A stretch of 28,020 nt of DNA from Sergeia podlipaevii (Eukaryota > Euglenozoa > Kinetoplastea > Trypanosomatida > Trypanosomatidae), in the NCBI GenBank assembly GCA_030849805.1, contig JASANZ010001969.1:1-28020 (forward strand). The letters are read 5' to 3'. Positions within the stretch are counted from its first letter, which is position 1; every line of letters starts with the position of its first letter. The notes beneath the pieces were generated by a model that saw only the letters and a list, made by a program, of their open reading frames with translations, ran no database searches and was not told where the DNA came from. A program made the position numbers and the translations under genes. Positions 7,707 to 17,200 of the stretch are shown here, one piece after another.

Positions 7707-9213
7707 ATGACTTCTTCTGTATCCTCTCTTTTCCCTCTCACCGACCGTGTACTGGCAGCACACGGAACGCGCGATCACGCCAAAGTGAATATCCCCTACG
7801 TGGTCGTGGACGCCTTTGCGAAGGATGCGTACAAGGGCAACCCTGCAGTGGTGGTACTCTGTGAGAAACTGATTCCTTACTTTTATACCGGTGGTGGCTA
7901 CAGCAATCGTAGAGAAAGAAAAAAAAAACGAAGCAGCAGCAGCAGCAACAGAAGGAGAAGAAGAAGATCGTTGTGCTCCTGCTGCTGTAGCTGCTCAGGA
8001 TGCAGCTATGGTGAAGCAGCTGTGGGATTGTATTCCCATGTCAGTGTTCCGAGCATTGGCGCAGGAGATCTGCAGTGTGGAGGTGGTCTTTGTCATTCCA
8101 GTTCCTTCGTGTGTCGAGCACGTGAGCGCTGCTGGAGCATCTTTGCTTTCACAGCAGCAAAAGCATCGCCCGCAGCGCTACATCACACGCTTTTTTACTT
8201 TAAAGGGTGAGATGCCCTTCTGTGGGCACGCTTCTGTTGCTGCGGCACACATATTGTTTAACGTTCTGACAGCTCCAGAGGACACCGCGTTTGCACCTCG
8301 TGCGTGTCCCCAGTTGGGTAGTGACAAGGAGAGAGACGGGGATGCGGCGGTGATCGAGTTCATTACTAAAGGAAACGGGATTGTTACTATGATGAAGAAG
8401 AAGCCAACGGCAGGGGAAGCTTTGACCACCGCCGTCGCACCGGTATGCATGTCTCTAAAGGCTGGGAAACTTGCGCGCGCTAGTGCGCACATGCGTTCTC
8501 AGCTCACGGCACTCACACGCACGACGGGGAGCTACACGCACCCTGCAAGTACGTTTCTTTCTGCGCTGCTGGGGAAGAAGGTCTATGCCATGGTGACTGC
8601 AGGGAGTTCGGAGAGCGCAGCATCACAGCCAGGGCCAGCAACAGGAGCAGCAGCAGCAGCAGCATCTATCGTGAAGGACGCACTTTACCAGCCGACCACA
8701 GGCAACCTTGTACTCGTGTTGAGTTCAGCAGATGCAGTGCTGCAGGCAACCCCAGACATACCGCAGCTCGTCCAGTCAATTGGGAAAGGGACTTTGCTTT
8801 TTGCCGATAAAAAGATTACTCGTGTAACGATCATGGCCGCCTCTGCACTGTCGGTCTCCTCCTCCTCCTCCTCTGGGCGTGCTGCTGCGACCTCGCTGAC
8901 CAGAAAGAACGCGCATGGCGGCACCCTATCTCTCGAGGGTATTGACTTTGTTCTTCGTCTCTTCGCCCCATGGATTGGCATTGATGAGGACGCCCTCTCT
9001 GCGAACACACAATGCTCCCTCGCCCTCTACTGGCACTGCATACTGGCTAAATCTACGATGCGCTCCTTCCAGGCTAGCGCGCGAGGACAGCCGTTGCAGC
9101 TGACAGTGCGGGATGCAGAGGCGGGGAAAGTGAATGTTACGGGCGTGAGCACGGTCGTGGCGGTGGGCATGGTGCGAGCGCCTCGTGGTGGTAGCAAGGA
9201 ATCTAATCTTTAG
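7707..9213 (+). CDS. PhzF-family (phenazine biosynthesis-like) isomerase, frame broken near 7919-7928
   Basis: Two overlapping frames together make one PhzF-type protein of about 501 residues. The first frame (7707 onward, open to 8210) carries the N-terminal strand and motif VVVDAFAKDAYKGNPAVVVL. The other frame (open from 7873, first ATG 7891) carries the rest: FRALAQEICSVEVVFVIP with the catalytic Glu codon at 8080-8082, FFTLKGEMPFCGHASVAAAH (8194-8244), and the C-terminal GIDEDALSANTQCSLALYW and RGQPLQL stretches. The frames meet at an A10 run (7919-7928), where one A fewer joins them inside a Lys/Glu/Ala-rich insertion. PhzF proteins are usually 260-300 residues, so this one has low-complexity insertions. 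The canonical EDPVTGSAH block is altered to EDALSANTQ. The substrate is unknown; family members act as isomerases or epimerases on small metabolites. The break may be a sequencing error or real inactivation. Confidence 0.8.
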
Positions 9214-9710
9214 AGGAAGTCCCTCTTCGTTTCCTTTTTACTACTTCTGATTTCTATATATCGCGTACACACGCTATACCAATATCTTCTTCTTCTTCTT
9301 TATTATAATTTATTCTCATTATCTGGTTCTATCGGTACTTTGAACGTTTTTATCTATAGGTGTTGTTGCTGTTTGTTTGTTTTTAACTCACGTGAGAATA
9401 TTCTTTACCGTAAAATGCAAACAAAGAAAAAATGCATTTAAAAGAGAGAGAAGATGCATATTTTTGAAATCAGCACAGCAATAATGTAATTTTATGTTAG
9501 CAGGCTTTCCTGGAAGTAGTAGAGATTATTTTGCTGACTATTATTTACCCTGTCACATACTTTTTGCTTTATTTTTATTTTATTTTTTGCCTTTTATCTG
9601 TCTTTTTTTTTCGAGTGTTGCTCGCATCTTTATTTTTTTTTTATTTTTTAAGAGAAGGACAGAAGAAGAGTACGGCACCTTCACACACTGAAACAAACAT
9701 TCTTTTTAAC

Positions 9711-9734
9711 ATATATATATATATATATATATAT
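9711..9734. repeat. (AT)n microsatellite
   Basis: Twelve uninterrupted AT dinucleotides in the spacer upstream of the kinesin gene. Confidence 0.85.
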
Positions 9735-10116
9735 TCTCTTTGGAAAGGCACTCAGGAGTTAGGTTTATTCACTATAATCTAAGCGAGAACGAAAAGTTGC
9801 TATCTAGCCACAGTCTTTTCTTATAATTAGCATTACATCTGCTTCTCGCTACCTTTATTTTACAAGTGGTATTGCCAAAGAGAGAGAAAAAATAAACATA
9901 GATTAGAGAGGGTATGCCTCTACGTAGCGGTGAATAGAGAGCTCACGTATAACGACTAGATCTGTAGCTAATCTATTCATCATCTTTCTCCATATTTGCG
10001 CGTGTGCATTGCACAGAATCATACAACAATTCTATTCTTTACCTCGTGGTAAGAGTTCATACAACTTTAAAAAGAAAAAAGAGAGAGCACACAGTAGTGG
10101 GGGGTATACAACGACA

Positions 10117-10142
10117 TTTTTTTATTCTCCTTCTCTTCTCAG
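10117..10142 (+). promoter_or_regulatory. candidate trans-splice acceptor for the kinesin
   Basis: The tract T7-ATTCTCCTTCTCTTCTC is followed at once by AG at 10141-10142. This is a near-ideal kinetoplastid acceptor, leaving a 56-nt 5' UTR. A second poly-T stretch lies between it and the ATG but has no AG before the start region. Confidence 0.6.
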
Positions 10143-10198
10143 TGTGTTTTTTTTTTAACTTGTAACTTACTTTTTTAAAAAAAGGGGGCGAAAACGAG

Positions 10199-13100
10199 AT
10201 GAGTAAAGGAGAAGGGATTCGTATTTTTCTGAGAGTACGACCCCCACCCACCTTCAAGCACAGTAACTTTCTAAGTTCGTCCAACGGCGAACATGCCACA
10301 TGCGACTATGACATCGAGAACTCCTTTCAGGGGTCTGACATCAAATTTCACGTTAGCAAGCGCGAGGTCGGCGAGTTCGTGAATAATTCTTCCGAAGATT
10401 ACAAGTTTTCTTTTCGTCGCGTGTTCGACCAGCGCGCGTCGCAAGAGGAAGTCTTCAACGTCGTGTCGAAAGACTGTGTGATGTCCGTGTTAGACGGCTA
10501 TAACAGCACGATATTTGCGTATGGGCAGACGGGTAGTGGTAAGACCTACAGTATCACTGGTGGAACGGAGAGTTATCAAGATCGCGGTATAATCCCTCGA
10601 GCACTCGCCATGGTGTACGATGAAATTGCCAAGCGCACGGACACAACATGGAATGTCAACCTTTCCTATCTGCAGATATACAACGACAAGGGCCAGGACT
10701 TGCTGAATCACGGCAAGGATGCTAAGACACTCGAGGACTTATCCCCGGTGACGGTGCATGAAGGTGAAGAGGAGGTAACGTTGAAAGGATTAGAACAGCA
10801 CCGTGCGCCTGCTCTCGCAGATGCGCTTAATCTGCTTTTTCTTGGTGACACGAATCGCCTGTACTGTGAGACCCCCATGAACAAGACTTCTTCACGCTCT
10901 CATTGTGTCTTTACTGTTTCTCTAGAGGCGCGCTCCGCGGGCTCTTCTGTTATCCGCCGTTCCAAGTTGAACCTAGTAGACCTCGCTGGTAGCGAGCGCG
11001 TCAGCAAGACGGGTGTTAACGGTACGCTTCTTTCCGAGGCCAAGTACATTAATCTTTCCCTGCACTACCTTGAGCATGTCATCATCGCGCTGAGCGAACA
11101 AGCAAAGGGAAAGCGCGATCACGTCCCGTATCGAAACTCCTTCATGACAATGGTGCTCCGTGATAGTTTGGGGGGCAACTGTCGAACCTCCATGTTGGCG
11201 ACAGCGCATATGGCGAAGTCGATGCTTCCAGAAACGATCAGTACGTGCCAGTTTGCGCAGCGTGTGGCGCTGATTCGGCAGAACGCTCATGTGAACGAGG
11301 TGACGGACCCACTGCTACTCGTGAAGAAATTAAAGGCCGAGGTGTCACAACTCAAAGACCGTCTCGCCTTTCATGAAGGCGGCGGCGCAGGCGCTGATCG
11401 TGCGCTAACTGATGATGAGAAGCATCTGTGTCGAGGCTTGGTAGATACGTACATGGAAAACAGCGACCCAGAGGCCCGCATCGAGGGGTTTGAGGGCGAT
11501 CTTGCACGTATATACTACTGTTTCTCTTTATTAAAGGACATGACAAAGTCTGGTAAAGGCAGCAGTGGTGGCGGGAATGTACAGGCGAGTAGAGACATTG
11601 ACAATGGCTCCTTTGCCTCTGCTGCTACGATGGCAGAGTTAGACGGAAAAGCTACGAAATACCGCCAGCAAGTGGAGGAGCTTCAGCTGAGCCTTCAACA
11701 GAAAGAAAATGAAATGAACGTGCTCTTTGACATGCTGCAGCAGACACAACGCATGAAGTTCAATGTAGAGACACAGACGGTTGATGTGGGTAGCAGCAGC
11801 AACAGCAGCAGCGGTGCGATGGATGTCGTGCAGAGAGAGGTGGTGGATGCGCATCAGCTGATTCGCAGCTTGCGCTCCGGTGGCAGGAGGGGCTCAATGA
11901 TGGTGCTGTCACAGACGCCAGCAATACCACCCACAGCTGCCCTATCGTCATCGGTGATAACCACGCAGGCTGGTGCAGCAGAAGCCGCCAAAGCTCACGT
12001 CACTACCCTTGCGACGGCAGGCAAGCTCACGGAAGCTGAGGCGACCGCGGCTCAGGAGTATTTTGCCAGGAAGGAGGAGCGTTTGGCGGAGTCGTACAAC
12101 CTTTCTGCCCTCACGGACGCGGAGCTGTTGAACGACCGTACAGCGGCCTTCGAGGCCTTCAAGCAATCCTATAGAAACTACAGCAAGGTGGAGGCAACGA
12201 AGGCGGAGCTAAAGCAAAAGTATGACGACTGCAAGTCGACTGCTCGGTCACTCAACGCGTGCGTGGACTCCATCAAGCAGGTCAAAACGCAGGTGCAACG
12301 ACTTCGTGCTGAGCGAGCGGTGGACGGGGTGGAGGAAATTGACCCCGAGGAGGCGACGCTGCTGCAGCGACTTGGTAGTGAAAAGGATGTGTACAACACC
12401 TTGGCAGCGACGTTGCGTTCGCAGAAGGAGGGCATTGATGGCATGCACGCCTTCATGAAGCGCGCGCAGGATCAACTGACGCGCGATTTTGAAGACTGGC
12501 TAGCAACACGGCAAAAACAGGTGGCACGAGCGATGTCTCGTGGGGCTCAGCCTGGTGGTGGTGGTGGTGCGCACGAACAGGTACCTATATCTTCTCAAGT
12601 CGCGCATCCGCCCCCGTCTGTAGGAGCGGCGGTTAGCGGTGGGGGTGGAGGTCATACAGGACTGACCTTCCCATCGCCAGGGATTGCTCAAAGCGCGCGG
12701 ACAGCATCGGCTGGTAAGCTCCACAGCGCGCCGACGATGTCATCGCAGCTTGCCTCCACTGCCTCAGCTACAATCGCCCCCTTGACGAGCCATATGAACA
12801 ACACTGCTGTTCTCTCTTCCACCGCAGTAGCCAGCACGTTGAACAATGGTGGTAGTGGCGCTGCTGCCGCTGCAGGGGTCATGGGTCGGCATCCAGCCTC
12901 AGCCCCGAGCGCGGCAGGATATAACGAGGTGGACTCCGCTGGTATTGCGACAGGTAGACAAGGATCACTACCGTCACCGAGACTCGGTGCAGGTAGCGGA
13001 GGGCTACCCGTGGCCTCAATCGCCAATCAGTGGATTGCTCCTGCAGGAGCTGCAGTGGGAAGCCCTCTAGGCCCTTCCCCTCCACTGAACCGCTCGCGGC

Positions 13101-13543
13101 TGGCCGTAAACCTCACCTCCCCGACCGACGCCAATGCTGGCGGCGGCGGCGGCAGCAGCAACAGTCTCCTAGCTAGTACCAACGGTGTGTCCAGCACAAA
13201 TGTGGTAGGAGCTAGTGGGAAGTGGATGAGCTCGCCTCCATCCAATCCATATCACCTTGCTCCCTTGAATACCACAGCGTCAGGAATTGAAAATTCCTCT
13301 CCGCAGTTGGCGGTTGCCGTCAGCAACAGCAGCACTGGGGACATGAATGCTCGCAACTTCCTCATGACCACCAGTACTACTACTACTACCACTAGCGCCA
13401 CTGCCTCCGAGGTAGGTCACCAATATCTCCCAGGAAGGAACCCGTACGCGCCTGAGCATCGCTCGACGGGCAATACGGCGGCGGATGAGCAACTAGCTGC
13501 GCTGTACAGAGCGAGGGAAGAACTGCGCAAACAGTTCCAGTAG
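10199..13543 (+). CDS. KIF9B: kinesin-9 family motor, KIF6/KIF9B type
   Basis: This 1114-residue protein has an N-terminal motor starting at residue 6 (GIRIFLRVRPP), so the ATG at 10199 is well supported. Motifs seen are the P-loop GQTGSGKT (109-116), NKTSSRSH (228-235), DLAGSE (261-266), YINLSLHYLEHVIIALSEQ and LRDSLGGNCRTSMLATAHM, with the motor ending near residue 360. The INLSLHYLE...IIALSE, PYRNSFMT and CQFAQRVALI strings are characteristic of human KIF6 and its protist relatives (kinesin-9). A neck coiled coil (about 365-395) and further coiled coils (about 490-525 and 610-785) follow. A Gly/Ser/Ala/Thr-rich, probably disordered stretch covers about 785-1080, and the protein ends in a charged helix (EQLAALYRAREELRKQFQ). 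In Trypanosoma brucei, KIF9B is axonemal and needed for normal paraflagellar rod assembly, so a flagellar role is likely. Family is very sure; the symbol rests on similarity to KIF6/KIF9B rather than KIF9A. Confidence 0.92.
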   Translation: MSKGEGIRIFLRVRPPPTFKHSNFLSSSNGEHATCDYDIENSFQGSDIKFHVSKREVGEFVNNSSEDYKFSFRRVFDQRASQEEVFNVVSKDCVMSVLDGYNSTIFAYGQTGSGKTYSITGGTESYQDRGIIPRALAMVYDEIAKRTDTTWNVNLSYLQIYNDKGQDLLNHGKDAKTLEDLSPVTVHEGEEEVTLKGLEQHRAPALADALNLLFLGDTNRLYCETPMNKTSSRSHCVFTVSLEARSAGSSVIRRSKLNLVDLAGSERVSKTGVNGTLLSEAKYINLSLHYLEHVIIALSEQAKGKRDHVPYRNSFMTMVLRDSLGGNCRTSMLATAHMAKSMLPETISTCQFAQRVALIRQNAHVNEVTDPLLLVKKLKAEVSQLKDRLAFHEGGGAGADRALTDDEKHLCRGLVDTYMENSDPEARIEGFEGDLARIYYCFSLLKDMTKSGKGSSGGGNVQASRDIDNGSFASAATMAELDGKATKYRQQVEELQLSLQQKENEMNVLFDMLQQTQRMKFNVETQTVDVGSSSNSSSGAMDVVQREVVDAHQLIRSLRSGGRRGSMMVLSQTPAIPPTAALSSSVITTQAGAAEAAKAHVTTLATAGKLTEAEATAAQEYFARKEERLAESYNLSALTDAELLNDRTAAFEAFKQSYRNYSKVEATKAELKQKYDDCKSTARSLNACVDSIKQVKTQVQRLRAERAVDGVEEIDPEEATLLQRLGSEKDVYNTLAATLRSQKEGIDGMHAFMKRAQDQLTRDFEDWLATRQKQVARAMSRGAQPGGGGGAHEQVPISSQVAHPPPSVGAAVSGGGGGHTGLTFPSPGIAQSARTASAGKLHSAPTMSSQLASTASATIAPLTSHMNNTAVLSSTAVASTLNNGGSGAAAAAGVMGRHPASAPSAAGYNEVDSAGIATGRQGSLPSPRLGAGSGGLPVASIANQWIAPAGAAVGSPLGPSPPLNRSRLAVNLTSPTDANAGGGGGSSNSLLASTNGVSSTNVVGASGKWMSSPPSNPYHLAPLNTTASGIENSSPQLAVAVSNSSTGDMNARNFLMTTSTTTTTTSATASEVGHQYLPGRNPYAPEHRSTGNTAADEQLAALYRAREELRKQFQ

Positions 13544-13773
13544 TTATTTTCTTATTTCCAAAGAAAAGTATTCAAAGAGAGAGAGGGAGAGAGAGAGAGT
13601 GAGAGAAGAGAAAAAGGGATGGTCTCTTTTCTCAATGTGCGCTAAGAAGATGCGGGTGAAGATAGAGAAAGCAAAATGCGTGATGTTTTTCTTCTTCTTC
13701 TTTTTTCGATCTATGTATAGTGTGAGCGACGAAGGGGCTTCAGTCATCTTTCATATTACTTTTGATTGTTTGA

Positions 13774-13776
<3 letters not shown>

Positions 13777-13806
<30 letters not shown>
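13777..13806. repeat. (TTA)n microsatellite
   Basis: About ten TTA/ATT units in the spacer after the kinesin gene. Confidence 0.85.
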
Positions 13807-13807
<1 letters not shown>

Positions 13808-14126
13808 TTTCCCACGTTGCTATGGTTACAAATATATATATAATTACTTCTAAATGAAAAATAAATAAATAGATGTTTGAAAGAGCAAGAAAGGAAGGAA
13901 AGGATACAGAAGACCCGAAGAAAAAAAAAAATTGATATTCATGCTTCCTTAATTCTCATCCTTTCTTTAACTTTTACTAATATTGCTTTTGTTCATATAT
14001 ATATATATATATTTATTTAATTATTCCCCTTAAGCCGGAAAGTACCGTTTAGTATTGCAGTAGAGAGGGAGGGCACTTCTATATAGCATATATACACTCT
14101 GTCTCGGACAGTAACGAGCAACCACA

Positions 14127-14175
14127 CCCCTCCCTTTCTTTCTTTCTTTCTTTCTGCTTCATCTTCACGCACGAG
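14127..14175 (+). promoter_or_regulatory. candidate trans-splice acceptor with (CTTT)n tract
   Basis: A C/T-only tract with five CTTT units (14133-14154) continues into TGCTTCATCTTC, and the first AG after it is at 14174-14175. It would give a 71-nt 5' UTR for the ankyrin-repeat gene. Confidence 0.55.
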
Positions 14176-14246
14176 TGGAAGGCGTCAGGAGGGGGAAACA
14201 CACACAAAAAAAAAATATTTTATAGAAGTTTACGAACAAAAAAAAA

Positions 14247-17200
14247 ATGGCGCCTAAACGTCGCAAGGAGATCGAAGACCCCGATAACACATGGAATCAG
14301 CAGCTCATGGCTGCCTGCCTCCGCCTTGACGCGCAGGAGGCTGCCACGCTTATTGAAAAAGGTGCTGACCCCGCCAAGGCTCGCGAAGAGACGCCATTTA
14401 GCAAAGGGGATCGCCTTTCACCGCTCGCGGCTGTTATTCTTCAAGGCAATCTCTTTTCACAGGAAGCGATAGACACGCTTCAGTTGCTAATTGAACATGG
14501 CGCGAGTGTGGATGATCGCATGCCCCTTCCCGGCCCAGCACACAAGGCGGCAGCCACGCCAGCAGGCGCTGCTGCTGCTACTGCTTCAGGAGTAACATTC
14601 CAAACAGAAGAGGAAAAGAAAAACCAGACAAGTTCACAGTTTTCACGCCCGGGTAGCCCATCTAGCGGGGTAGTAGGTGCGGAGATCAACTCCGTTCTCG
14701 CGGCGGGCAACGGCACGGATGCCAACAGTGCGGGACTCCCTTCCGCTCTACAAAGCAGCAGGCTATCACCGATGGGGGAGGAGTGCGATCAAGGTACGCT
14801 CTTGCACTACCTTGTGGCGCTTGGCGATCACGCCCATCTCATGCAGGCCCTTACCGTTGGTGGTGTTCTCCACAAACCTCCGACGAGCGCCGCCAATATG
14901 GTCGGTCCTGGTACCTCTACTTCTAGTGTCGACCCTTATGCACATCCCGGGACTACCAACACCACCATATCCTCATCGCACCGGAATCATCAGCAACAGC
15001 AGCAGTCGTACACGCCACGTGTGCCACACACAAGCACCTATTGTGTGTTGCCGCACTCACTACTGCGCGAGATGGAACTTGAGATTGTGCCCCTCGCAAG
15101 TTTAGGGGGTACCCTCACCAGCGTGGGTGGTGGCGAAACTGCCCCGAGCAGTCCGTCCCGTATGGGATCGCGCTCTTGTGGCGGTGGTGGTATCATGCGC
15201 CGGCGCACACAGAGCAAATCGCCTAATCGAAGTGGTGGTGGTGCTGGGGGCAACGCGGATGGTGCAGGTGCGAGCGGTGGTGCGTGGACCAGTGCCATGG
15301 ACCAGATGAGGACTCCAAAGAGCTCACTGCCGGCACTTTCCGCGATTCCAGGCACGAGTGGCGCGGTGCCGTGCCGACTCTACACAAGTGCGAAGCCAAA
15401 GCAGACCACCACCGCTAGTGGTGGCAACGCCGCAGGACTTGCAGCGGCGGCGGCGGCGGCGGCAGGGACGGATACTCCCGTCATGGTGGAGACAGCCCCA
15501 TCTGCACCACGAGGGGAGGAGCAGCAGGAGGACGAGGGCGACGCACGCGTCGCAGACTCAAAAATTGAAGGGGAGGAAGAGAAGGAGAGCAGCGCATCTG
15601 CTGCTGCTACTGCCACGCAGCTTACTTTGCAAAAGCCCGCCAACGCCTCTGCGCCTCCGTCTGGGCGTAAGGTAGAGGTGATTTTTGACTTCAGCGTCAC
15701 GACAAGCCGCACTGCACTCACCGCCTTAGAGCTTGCTATTTCGCTTGGAGACGTACTGGCAGCTCGGCTTCTCCTCTTCTATGGAGCCCCATATCACACC
15801 ACACCGCAGGTGGTGTTGGGGGACGGCACGGTGGTGCAGGGAGACAGCAACGGCGCGGATGGACAGCAACTAACCTCGCTGGCGCGGGCATGTGTGATGG
15901 GGGATGTTGCGGAGGTAGAGCGGCTGCTGGACTGCGGCGACTCTCTTACGCAGATCTCTGCGGATGGCCGGTACACCCTCATCCACTACGCCGCAGGGCA
16001 GCCTCAGACGATGAACTACTTGGTGCGTCGTGGGCTGAGTGTGGAAACGGAGAACGCGTTTGGTGACTCTGCGCTGATTTCGTTGATCCGCTATGGCACT
16101 GGCCGTAACGCGGACTACGCGGTGAGGGAAGCCCCACACGCCTCCGACACGGCTAAACTCGCAGCTCTGCCCTACGCGGGCTTGCGGAACTATATTCTTA
16201 CCCCCATACCTCCGCTTGTGTCGACCTCCGGTAGCAAAAGCAAGAGTGTAACTGGTGGTGGTGGAGGCGGAAGCAGCTCTGCACGATCGCAAAGCAGCGG
16301 TACTGGCGGCGGTAAGAACGCAGGCACGCGGGAGATTGGAGCGATCGAGGAGCTCTTCCATACCCGCAATGTCCTTGGAGGAGGTGAGATGGGGACCTGG
16401 TGGGCCTTCTCCACGCAGCCAACTGCTGACATGATTGCCAACTTGATCGAGTGCAATGCGAACTTTCATGGTTACGTGCCGGATGACGAACTGGATCTTG
16501 CCTACGTGCAGTTTGCAGAGCGTCCTGCATCGCCGTATGCAACGGATCTTGACATTGCAGCAGCAGCAGCAGCGTCGCCACCACTTATTCCCAATGGAAA
16601 AGCCTCTGCGGGACTGCTACGTCAAGGTGTGTCGTGGAGAACTAGCAGCCACATGAGCATGTCCTCCATGTTTACCAGCGATATTGGTGCGGTGATACAG
16701 AGCAACCACCACATTAACAACAACAGCATCAACAACATCAGTCCCAGCATGTCTACCGCTCGCTACCTTGCTAATAGCATCTCTCAGCCATACTATGGCA
16801 GTCCCAACGACGACACTGAAGCGGGTGCGTATCCTCCTAGCAATACTACCGCCACGCTAGTGCCAGCACGTGTTCCGCTTCGCGCGACGCCGCTCATGCA
16901 TGCCATCTTCGCGTACCACCCAGAGGTGATTCGAAAGCTGGCGGTTGACTACCGCGTGGATGTGATGCGGCGCGACTCGCAGGGAGCTTGCGCGTTGCAC
17001 TACGCTGCTGCATTCTGCCGCAGCGCAAGTGTGATGGAACTGTTGACATCTTTTCTTGTCGTACCCAACGCCGTGGGATTTGACGTGAACGCGATTGACA
17101 TGGCGGGTCGGACACCGCTACATTATGCGGCGGCAAAGGGTAATGTGGAAGTAGTGTCCGTACTTCTTGCCCTTGGCACGACTGTGCTTGCTGGTAAGCC

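Larger units (their letters stand above)
9214..10198. other. AT-rich spacer between the PhzF-like gene and the kinesin
   Basis: No gene is supported. The segment includes a 10-bp palindrome CTCACGTGAG (9387-9396), a long (AT)n tract at 9711-9734 and several poly-T tracts. The final ~60 bases are the inferred 5' UTR of the kinesin. The 65- and 83-codon frames at 9494-9782 are driven by poly-T (Phe/Leu) and are not believable. Confidence 0.6.
13544..14246. other. AT-rich spacer between the kinesin and the ankyrin gene
   Basis: It starts with a GA-rich 3' UTR stretch (13576-13615), then a (TTA)n tract (13777-13806), A-runs and an (AT)n tract near 13996-14011. A CTGTC-TCG-GACAG hairpin lies at 14099-14111. 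The last ~120 bases hold a CTTT-repeat polypyrimidine tract and the 5' UTR of the ankyrin gene. No gene is seen. Confidence 0.6.

Noticed and set aside
7891..9213. The downstream frame as a complete separate gene starting at 7891
   Set aside because: It would lack the GNPA-containing N-terminal strand that lies just upstream in another frame; the two parts clearly make one PhzF protein.
9711..9734. Long (AT)n tract as a replication origin or centromere
   Set aside because: (AT)n tracts occur in nearly every spacer here; nothing singles this one out.
15870..16469. 199-codon minus-strand open frame inside the ankyrin gene
   Set aside because: Shadow of the ankyrin-repeat frame; no domain and no polypyrimidine-AG element in its own orientation.
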